From positions 1-15,816 of the forward strand of contig JAEWRC010000151.1 in assembly GCA_023460175.1 (NCBI GenBank): DNA of 15,816 bases, given 5' to 3'. The notes beneath the pieces were generated by a model. The model made no database searches and was not told where the DNA came from. It saw nothing but the letters and a program-made list of their open reading frames with translations. Positions within the stretch are counted from its first letter, which is position 1. The number at the start of each line of letters is the position of its first letter. Both the position numbers and the translations under genes were made by a program. The stretch comes from Actinomycetes bacterium. GTDB taxonomy: Bacteria > Actinomycetota > Actinomycetes > Mycobacteriales > Mycobacteriaceae. This document shows, in pieces, positions 8,191-13,373 of the stretch.

Positions 8191-9785
8191 GCGCGCCCGT
8201 GCTGAACGTCACCGATCTGCGGGTGCGCATCGGTAGGCGCGAGATCGTCGGCGGGGTGTCGATGTCCGTGGCGCGGGAGCAGACCCTCGGCATCGTCGGC
8301 GAATCCGGTTCCGGCAAGTCCATGACCGCGCTCGCGGCCACCGGTCTGCTCGACGCCCCCGGTGCCGTCGTCACGGGCAGCGCCGTGCTGGCCGGGACGC
8401 CGCAGACCCAACTGGTCGGCGCGTCGGCGCGGGTGCTGCGTGGTGTGCACGGCGGGCGCATCGGCTTCGTGTTCCAGGACCCGGGCACCTCCCTGAACCC
8501 GCTGCTGACGCTGGAGCGACAGATCACCGAATCGCTGGAGGCCCACCGGGGTTCGACCCGGCGCGGGGCGCGCTCGCGGGCGCTGGAATTGCTGGAGGCC
8601 GTCGGCCTGCCGGATCCGTCGGCGCGGCTGCACTCCTACCCGCATCAGCTCTCCGGCGGGCAGCGCCAGCGGGTGATGATCGCCATCGCACTGGCCTGCG
8701 ATCCCGAACTGCTGATCGCCGACGAGCCCACCACCGCCCTGGACGTGACCACCCAGGCGCAGATCATCGACCTGGTGCGGGAGTTGCAGCGCGACTTCGG
8801 CACCGCCGTGGTGTGGATCAGCCACGACCTCGGGGTCATCGGGCAGGTCGCCGACGACGTCACGGTGTTGCAGGCGGGCGAGGCCGTGGAGCAGGCGCCG
8901 GTGCTCGACGTGTTCGACCACCCCCGGCAGCCCTACACCCGCGAACTGCTCGAGGCGCGGCCGCTGATCGGCGCCGACGGGCCCCCGCCCGTGGCCGAGG
9001 CTCCGGTGCTGTTGGAGGTCGCCGGCCTCGACGTGACGTTCACCGCCGAGACGCCGCGGGGCCGCTCCGATGTGCGTGCCGTCCAGGATCTTTCGTTCCG
9101 GATCCGCCGCGGCACCACCCTGGGCCTGGTCGGCGAATCCGGCTCGGGCAAGTCGACGGTGGCCGCGGCGCTGACCACCCTGGTGCGCCCCGCCGCCGGC
9201 ACGGCGACGCTGGACGGCGTCGACGTGGCCGACCGGTCGATGCGCCGGCGGATCAGCATGGTGTTCCAGGATCCGTTCTCGTCGCTGAACCCGCGCCGGA
9301 CGGTCGCCGCCGCGATCGCCGAACCGCTGCGGGTGCACGGGCTGGCCGACGGCAAGCGCGGCCGCGCCGCCCGGGTCGGCGAGCTGCTCGAACTCGTCGG
9401 GCTCACAGCGGAATTCGCGTCCCGCTATCCGCACGAGCTGTCCGGCGGACAACGGCAGCGGGTCAGCATCGCCCGCGCGGTGGCCGTCGAACCCGAGTTG
9501 CTGATCCTCGACGAGTCGACGGCCTCCCTGGACGTCTCGGTGCAGGACCGGGTGCTGGACCTGCTGGCCGACCTGCAGCGCGACCTGGGCCTGACCTATC
9601 TGTTCATCGCCCACGACCTGGCGGTCGTCCGGCGGATGAGCCACGACGTGCTGGTTCTGCGCGACGGGCGCGCCGTGGAGTACCGGCCGGCCGCCGAATT
9701 GTTCGCGCACCCCGACGCCGACTACACCCGAGCGCTGCTCGCGGCAGTTCCCCCGGCGCGTCCGCGCGGCGCCGGCGCGGCGTGA
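8187..9785 (+). CDS. ABC transporter ATPase, fused DppD-DppF-type double nucleotide-binding protein
   Basis: Two complete ATPase modules are fused in 532 residues; in many bacteria they are separate DppD and DppF subunits. Module 1 has Walker A GESGSGKS (38-45), signature LSGGQRQR (from 155), Walker B ending in Asp179-Glu180 and H-loop His213. Module 2 has Walker A GESGSGKS (316-323), signature LSGGQRQR (from 418), Walker B with Asp442-Glu443 and an H-loop in IAHDLA. Both sites look catalytically complete. The first Walker B continues DEP, the second DES, a common small difference. A QPYTRELLEA stretch follows module 1, as in the peptide-importer ATPase family. The start ATG 8187 overlaps the permease stop. 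Fused ATPases of this kind are known in mycobacterial Dpp and Opp systems. It powers uptake on the cytoplasmic side. Confidence 0.94.
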   Translation: MSAPVLNVTDLRVRIGRREIVGGVSMSVAREQTLGIVGESGSGKSMTALAATGLLDAPGAVVTGSAVLAGTPQTQLVGASARVLRGVHGGRIGFVFQDPGTSLNPLLTLERQITESLEAHRGSTRRGARSRALELLEAVGLPDPSARLHSYPHQLSGGQRQRVMIAIALACDPELLIADEPTTALDVTTQAQIIDLVRELQRDFGTAVVWISHDLGVIGQVADDVTVLQAGEAVEQAPVLDVFDHPRQPYTRELLEARPLIGADGPPPVAEAPVLLEVAGLDVTFTAETPRGRSDVRAVQDLSFRIRRGTTLGLVGESGSGKSTVAAALTTLVRPAAGTATLDGVDVADRSMRRRISMVFQDPFSSLNPRRTVAAAIAEPLRVHGLADGKRGRAARVGELLELVGLTAEFASRYPHELSGGQRQRVSIARAVAVEPELLILDESTASLDVSVQDRVLDLLADLQRDLGLTYLFIAHDLAVVRRMSHDVLVLRDGRAVEYRPAAELFAHPDADYTRALLAAVPPARPRGAGAA

Positions 9786-9797
9786 GAAGGTGCAGCG

Positions 9798-10562
9798 ATG
9801 ACTTCGTATCAGCCCCTGGGGTATCAGCCGTTGGCCGGCAAGGTGGCCCTGATCACCGGCGTCTCGTCGGGACTCGGCGCGGCGACGGCGAGACTGTTCG
9901 CCGAGCGCGGCGCCACGGTGTTCGGCATCGCCCGCGACACCGAGCGCATGGCCGCGGTCTTCGCCGACGTCCCGGGCGGCAAGTACGCCTCGTTCGACAT
10001 CGCCCGCCCGCAGGCCTGCCGCGAGGCCGTCGAGCAGTGCGTGGCCGAGTTCGGTCGCCTCGACGTGCTGGTGAACGCCGCCGGGTACCACCAGATGCGG
10101 CACACCGCGACCATGACCGATCAGGAGTGGGACGACGACCTCGCGGTCAACCTGACCGGACCGTTCCACCTGTGCCGGGCCGCCCTACCGCACCTGCTGG
10201 CCGCCGGCGGCAACATCGTCAACGTGTCGTCGGTCGCCGGCCTCGAGGGCGAGGTGTACTCGTCCGGGTACTGCGCCGCCAAGCACGGCATCGTCGGCCT
10301 GACCCGCGCACTCGCTGTCGAGTTCACCGCCGAGCGGCTGCGGGTCAACGTCGTGTGCCCGGGCGGGATGTCCACGCCGCAGGTCACCGAGTTCGCCGCG
10401 CCCGAGAACGCGGACTGGAACCTGATCATGCGCATCGCCGCGCCCCGCGGGATGATGGACCCGGTCGACGTGGCCAAGGCCATCGCGTTTTTGGCCAGCG
10501 ACGACGCGGCCGCCATCCACGGTTCGGTGTATCGAGTCGACAACGGCAAGGGCGCCGGCTGA
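9798..10562 (+). CDS. Short-chain dehydrogenase/reductase (SDR family, classical)
   Basis: This 254-residue protein has the full classical SDR set: nucleotide-binding TGVSSGLG (20-27), NAAG (93-96), catalytic Ser145 in the segment NVSSVAG, Tyr158 and Lys162 as YCAAK, and a VCPGGMSTP substrate-side loop. An arginine after the second strand (GIARD) suggests NADP(H) preference, by family rule. AAGG at 9787-9790 sits 7 bases before ATG 9798. The gene begins 12 bases after the ATPase stop, so it is probably cotranscribed with the importer. That suggests, without proving it, a role in metabolising or modifying an imported compound. The specific alcohol or ketone substrate cannot be read from the sequence. 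Confidence 0.93.
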   Translation: MTSYQPLGYQPLAGKVALITGVSSGLGAATARLFAERGATVFGIARDTERMAAVFADVPGGKYASFDIARPQACREAVEQCVAEFGRLDVLVNAAGYHQMRHTATMTDQEWDDDLAVNLTGPFHLCRAALPHLLAAGGNIVNVSSVAGLEGEVYSSGYCAAKHGIVGLTRALAVEFTAERLRVNVVCPGGMSTPQVTEFAAPENADWNLIMRIAAPRGMMDPVDVAKAIAFLASDDAAAIHGSVYRVDNGKGAG

Positions 10563-10563
10563 G

Positions 10564-10569
10564 TAGCCT
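10564..10569 (+). promoter_or_regulatory. Possible -10 element for the cysteine-array gene
   Basis: TAGCCT fits TAnnnT and lies 7 bases before the ATG at 10577, starting two bases after the SDR stop codon. The spacing would allow a leaderless transcript beginning at the start codon. No Shine-Dalgarno sequence is visible before that ATG, which agrees with leaderless initiation. A six-base weak consensus can arise by chance. Confidence 0.3.
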
Positions 10570-10576
10570 CGTGCCC

Positions 10577-10930
10577 ATGGCAGCGTCGCGAGGTGTCGTC
10601 CGTTCCACAGCGACCGAGGCCAGCGCCGGGTTGGCCGGGTCGGTGGCCACCGCCCGCAGTGCGGGTGTCGCGGGCTCGGTCGCGACCGTCACCAGCGCCG
10701 GCGTCGTCGGCTCGGTGGCGACCGCCAGCAGCGCCGCGGTCGCCGTCAGCGCCATGACCACGCTGTCGTTCGCGATCCTCGGATGCATCGGCTGCGTGGG
10801 CTGTTTCGCCTGCCGCACGTGTGTGGCGTGTCTGGGCTGTGCCCGCTGCACCAACTGTGTCGGCTGCGTGGGCTGCTACAACTGTTCCGGCCTGCGCAAC
10901 GCCGTGGGTCAGCGCAACGTCCACGTGTGA
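10577..10930 (+). CDS. Small repeat protein: five 12-residue units plus a twelve-cysteine Cxx array
   Basis: I do not recognise a named family. From ATG 10577 the product is 117 residues; GTG 10571 is in frame two codons earlier. Residues 4-63 are five tandem 12-residue units with consensus close to SAGVAGSVATxx, the first and last degenerate. A short hydrophobic stretch (about 63-75, LSFAILGCIGCVG) leads into twelve cysteines at residues 70 to 103, each exactly three apart, with mostly small or neutral residues between them. The tail SGLRNAVGQRNVHV has no cysteine. Codon choice is GC-biased at third positions, like the neighbours, and repeat units use different synonymous codons. The gene starts 14 bases after the SDR stop and ends 12 bases from the convergent ArsR gene. 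Possible roles are metal or thiol buffering, a disulphide-stapled or beta-helical structural protein, or a modified peptide; none is shown. Confidence 0.68.
   Translation: MAASRGVVRSTATEASAGLAGSVATARSAGVAGSVATVTSAGVVGSVATASSAAVAVSAMTTLSFAILGCIGCVGCFACRTCVACLGCARCTNCVGCVGCYNCSGLRNAVGQRNVHV
10586..10765 (+). repeat. Five tandem 36-bp units coding 12-residue repeats
   Basis: The encoded units start at residues 4, 16, 28, 40 and 52 of the small repeat protein. Units 2 to 4 are nearly identical in protein (SAG, then L or V, A or V, GSVAT) while their codons differ at many third positions. Units 1 and 5 keep the period with more substitutions. The pattern looks held at protein level rather than as a recent DNA duplication. 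Confidence 0.75.
10784..10885 (+). repeat. Cxx triplet array, 12 cysteine codons at a 9-base period
   Basis: Cysteine codons (TGC or TGT) occur every 9 bases, twelve in a row, with no break. The two codons between them vary: IG, VG, FA, RT, VA, LG, AR, TN, VG, VG, YN. TGC and TGT are mixed, so the array is not a homogeneous microsatellite. Confidence 0.9.
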
Positions 10931-10942
10931 GCGAATCGCGGG

Positions 10943-11305
10943 TCAGCGGGCCTTTGCGGTTTCGGCGTGGTTGGTTTCGGCGTGGCCGGCGTCGAAGTGG
11001 TCGGCATGGAACAGGGCGTGGCTCAGCAGTCGCTGGACGTGCTGGTCGGCCGCCGAGTAATAGACAAAGGTTCCTTCGCGACGGCCCTTGACCAGGCCCG
11101 CCAACCGCAGCTTGGCCAGGTGCTGGCTGACCACCGTGGGCGCGACCTCGGCCAGTTCGGCCAGGCACGCCACTGACGACTCACCCTGCAGCAGCGCCCA
11201 GAGCACCCGTATCCGGGTCGGATCGCTCAGCATCCGGAAGGTTTCGGCAGCCAGGTGCACCTGCTCCTCGTTCGGCATCTGGAAGTCCGGCAGCGACGTG
11301 TGCAT
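10943..11305 (-). CDS. ArsR/SmtB-family metal sensor repressor, NmtR/KmtR-like
   Basis: This 120-residue protein, starting at ATG 11305 on the minus strand, is a winged-helix dimeric repressor by family. FRMLSDPTRIRVLWAL lies in the first half and the recognition region reads VVSQHLAKLRLAGLV (from residue 58), then GTFVYYS in the wing. Only one cysteine (Cys47) is present, so the ELCVCDL-type alpha-3 thiolate site of As/Cd/Pb sensors is absent. The C-terminal helix has Asp87, His89, His100 and His103, the same spacing as the Ni/Co ligands of M. tuberculosis NmtR (Asp91, His93, His104, His107, from memory). His96, His108 and His113 are extra. The N-terminal half resembles KmtR. It faces away from ctpD, whose transcription it most likely represses until metal binds, and it probably also controls itself. 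The metal is inferred to be Ni or Co. Confidence 0.9.
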   Translation of the reverse strand: MHTSLPDFQMPNEEQVHLAAETFRMLSDPTRIRVLWALLQGESSVACLAELAEVAPTVVSQHLAKLRLAGLVKGRREGTFVYYSAADQHVQRLLSHALFHADHFDAGHAETNHAETAKAR

Positions 11306-11311
11306 GCCACC

Positions 11312-11317
11312 AGCTTA
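11312..11317 (-). promoter_or_regulatory. Predicted -10 of the metal-sensor gene (leaderless)
   Basis: On the minus strand the hexamer reads TAAGCT, a TAnnnT match lying exactly at -12 to -7 if transcription starts at the A of the ATG (11305). No clear Shine-Dalgarno precedes this ATG, which fits a leaderless mRNA. An imperfect inverted repeat CTGAG/CTCAG (11318-11337) covers the upstream promoter region and could be a second, weaker operator. Confidence 0.5.
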
Positions 11318-11344
11318 CTGAGTGATCGTCTGCTCAGCTGCATT

Positions 11345-11370
11345 CGTACCTGCGTGCATTCGCAGGTACG
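11345..11370. promoter_or_regulatory. Perfect 10-6-10 inverted repeat, candidate operator for ctpD
   Basis: Arms CGTACCTGCG (11345-11354) and CGCAGGTACG (11361-11370) are exact reverse complements around a TGCATT spacer. The right arm overlaps the predicted ctpD -10 hexamer, so protein bound here would block RNA polymerase. The octamer TGCATTCG also occurs twice (11339-11346 and 11355-11362), 16 bases apart, interleaved with the palindrome. The adjacent ArsR/SmtB protein is the obvious candidate ligand. If translation instead starts at 11322 the palindrome would be inside the gene. Confidence 0.65.
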
Positions 11371-11372
11371 CT
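11367..11372 (+). promoter_or_regulatory. Predicted -10 of ctpD (leaderless)
   Basis: TACGCT matches TAnnnT and lies at -12 to -7 relative to the GTG at 11379, the same geometry as in the divergent regulator gene. Four of its six bases lie within the inverted repeat. Neither candidate start of the pump has a good Shine-Dalgarno, which supports a leaderless GTG. Confidence 0.5.
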
Positions 11373-11378
11373 TCCAAG

Positions 11379-13322
11379 GTGGTCATCGAAACGCCAGCGC
11401 TCGCGCCCGCCTCCGCCGTCGATCGCGGGCGGCGATCGAGCGCCTGGGAACTCCCCGAGGTCCGGTGGGCGCTACTCGCCGCAGCACTGTTCATCGTGGG
11501 CCTGCTCGCACAACTGGCCGGCGCGCCCGCTCCGGTGTACTGGGCGTTGTACCTGGGCTGCTATCTGGCGGGCGGCTGGCAACCCGGGTTGGCGGGGCTG
11601 AAGGCCCTGCGGGACAAGGTGCTTGACGTCGACCTGCTGATGGTGGTCGCGGCGATCGGCGCCGCCGCCATCGGACAGGTCTTCGACGGCGCCCTGCTCA
11701 TCCTCATCTTCGCCACCTCAGGCGCCCTCGAGGCCGTGGCCACCAAGCGCACCGAGGATTCGGTGCACGGCCTGCTGGATCTGGCCCCCGAGACCGCGCA
11801 GCGGCTCACCGAAACCGGCGAGGAGCAGGTGGTGGACACCGCGACGCTGGACGTCGGCGACGTCCTGATCATCCGGCCTGGCGAACGCATCGGCGGCGAT
11901 GGCATCGTCCTGGCCGGCGCCAGCGAAGTGGATCAGGCCACCATCACCGGCGAGGCGCTGCCGGTGGACAAGCAACCGGGCGACGAGGTCTACGCCGGCA
12001 CGGTCAACGGCACCGGCACCCTGCGGGTCCGGGTGTCGCGTCCGGCCGCCGACACAGTGATCGCCCGCATTGTCGCGATGGTCGCCGAGGCCAGCGCCAG
12101 CAAGGCCAAGCTGCAGTTGTTCATCGACAAGGTCGAGCAGCGGTACTCGGTCGGCATGGTCGCCGCCACCGTCGCCCTGTTCACGATCCCGCTGCTGCTG
12201 GGCGCGGATCTGGAGTCGACGCTGCTGCGGGCGATGACGTTCATGATCGTCGCGTCGCCGTGCGCGCTGGTGCTGTCCACGATGCCGCCGATGCTCTCGG
12301 CGATCGCCAACGCCGGCCGGCACGGGGTACTGGTGAAATCCGCGGTGGTGCTCGAAAAGCTCGGCACCATCACCCATGTCGCGCTCGACAAGACCGGCAC
12401 CCTCACCGAGGGAGCCCCGCGACTGGTACAGATCCGGCGGCTGACCGGTATCGATGACACCGAGCTGCTCAGGCTCACCGCTTCCGCCGAGCACCCGTCC
12501 GAGCACCCCGTGGCCCGCGCCATCGTGGCCGCCGCGCGGGACGCCGGCCTGACGCTGGAGCCGGTGGCCGAGTTCAGCTCTACCCCCGGGCGCGGCGTCC
12601 GAACTCGCCTCGGCGACAAGCTGATCGAGGTCGGCAGCCCCGCCCTGCTCGACGCCGACGACGCACCGGCACGGGCGATCGTCCGCGAGTTCGAGCGGGG
12701 CGGCCACACGGGCGTCGTCGTGCGCATCGACGGCGCCGTCGTCGGCGTGCTCGGACTGACCGACCGGGTCCGCGCCGACGCCGCCGACGCGGTGGCCGGC
12801 CTGACCGCGCTGACCGGCGCCCGGCCGATCCTGCTCACCGGCGACAATCCGCGCGCGGCGGCGACCTTGGCCGCCCAAGTGGAGATCACCGACGTCCGCG
12901 CCGAGCTGTTGCCCCAGGACAAACTCGCCGCGGTCACCGACCTGCAGGCGCACGGCGGCCGGGCCATGTTCGTCGGTGACGGGGTGAACGACGCGCCGGC
13001 CATGGCCGCGGCCACTGTGGGGGTCGCCATGGGCCGCACGGGCTCGGACCTCGCGCTGGACACCGCCGACGTCGTGATCACCCGCGACGGCCTGTCGACC
13101 CTGCCGGCGGTCGTCGCCCTGGCGCGCCGCGCGCGCCGACTGGTCATCGCCAACCTGACCATCGCCGCGACGTTCATCGTGGTCCTGGTGGCCTGGGACC
13201 TCTTCGGGCACCTGCCGCTACCACTCGGTGTCGCCGGCCACGAGGGTTCCACCATCCTCGTCGGGCTCAACGGCCTTCGGCTGCTGCGCGACGCCGCCTG
13301 GCCCGCGGGCCGGGATCGCTGA
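11379..13322 (+). CDS. ctpD: P1B-4 heavy-metal-transporting ATPase, CtpD type
   Basis: From GTG 11379 the pump has 647 residues; GTG 11322 in the same frame would give 666. The later start is preferred because a TAnnnT box is placed for leaderless initiation and because the operator-like palindrome then lies outside the gene. P-type landmarks are complete: actuator TGE (190-192), phosphorylation motif DKTGT with Asp337, SEHP in the nucleotide domain, and hinge GDGVNDAP (from 533). The transport signature is SPC (293-295) rather than CPC, and HEGST (621-625) in the last membrane region, which together define subgroup P1B-4 (Co, also Fe, Ni or Zn in various members). There is no N-terminal HMA domain. 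Stretches such as ALYLGCYLAGGW and FDGALLILIFATSGAL closely follow M. tuberculosis CtpD from memory. There the gene precedes thioredoxin genes; here a sensor kinase follows. Inner-membrane efflux is the expected role. Confidence 0.92.
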   Translation: MVIETPALAPASAVDRGRRSSAWELPEVRWALLAAALFIVGLLAQLAGAPAPVYWALYLGCYLAGGWQPGLAGLKALRDKVLDVDLLMVVAAIGAAAIGQVFDGALLILIFATSGALEAVATKRTEDSVHGLLDLAPETAQRLTETGEEQVVDTATLDVGDVLIIRPGERIGGDGIVLAGASEVDQATITGEALPVDKQPGDEVYAGTVNGTGTLRVRVSRPAADTVIARIVAMVAEASASKAKLQLFIDKVEQRYSVGMVAATVALFTIPLLLGADLESTLLRAMTFMIVASPCALVLSTMPPMLSAIANAGRHGVLVKSAVVLEKLGTITHVALDKTGTLTEGAPRLVQIRRLTGIDDTELLRLTASAEHPSEHPVARAIVAAARDAGLTLEPVAEFSSTPGRGVRTRLGDKLIEVGSPALLDADDAPARAIVREFERGGHTGVVVRIDGAVVGVLGLTDRVRADAADAVAGLTALTGARPILLTGDNPRAAATLAAQVEITDVRAELLPQDKLAAVTDLQAHGGRAMFVGDGVNDAPAMAAATVGVAMGRTGSDLALDTADVVITRDGLSTLPAVVALARRARRLVIANLTIAATFIVVLVAWDLFGHLPLPLGVAGHEGSTILVGLNGLRLLRDAAWPAGRDR

Positions 13323-13331
13323 CTGCCGAAC

Positions 13332-13346
13332 TCGGCGTTTCGCCGA
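13332..13346 (+). other. Small GC-rich hairpin after ctpD
   Basis: TCGGCG and CGCCGA pair around a TTT loop 10 bases after the ctpD stop. No U tract follows, so it could be a weak attenuator, an mRNA-end stabiliser or chance. It leaves open whether the kinase gene is read from the pump transcript. Confidence 0.25.
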
Positions 13347-13352
13347 AGATCA

Positions 13353-13368
13353 CTCACCACGAGGTGAG
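13353..13368 (+). promoter_or_regulatory. Hairpin sequestering the ribosome-binding site of the sensor kinase
   Basis: CTCACC and GGTGAG form a perfect 6-base stem around an ACGA loop. The right arm is most of the purine-rich Shine-Dalgarno region GAGGTGAGG (13361-13369), which ends 4 bases before ATG 13374. Folding would hide the ribosome site. Whether it is regulated is unknown. Confidence 0.4.
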
Positions 13369-13373
13369 GCAAG

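Noticed and set aside
7827..10169. 780-codon open frame on the minus strand opposite the permease, ATPase and SDR genes
   Set aside because: Antisense shadow of genes with complete catalytic motifs; no domain is recognisable.
10784..10885. Cysteine array as a microsatellite or a CRISPR-like repeat
   Set aside because: The 9-base period has varied sequence between TGC/TGT codons, and there are no constant repeats with unique spacers; it makes sense only as a coding pattern.
10577..10930. Cysteine-array protein as a standard RiPP precursor
   Set aside because: No radical SAM enzyme, cyclodehydratase, lanthionine synthetase or leader-binding protein is encoded nearby, and no leader/core boundary is evident.
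11322..11378. Longer GTG start for ctpD at 11322
   Set aside because: No ribosome site, and it would place the perfect inverted repeat inside the gene. It is kept as an alternative because homologue N-termini vary in length.
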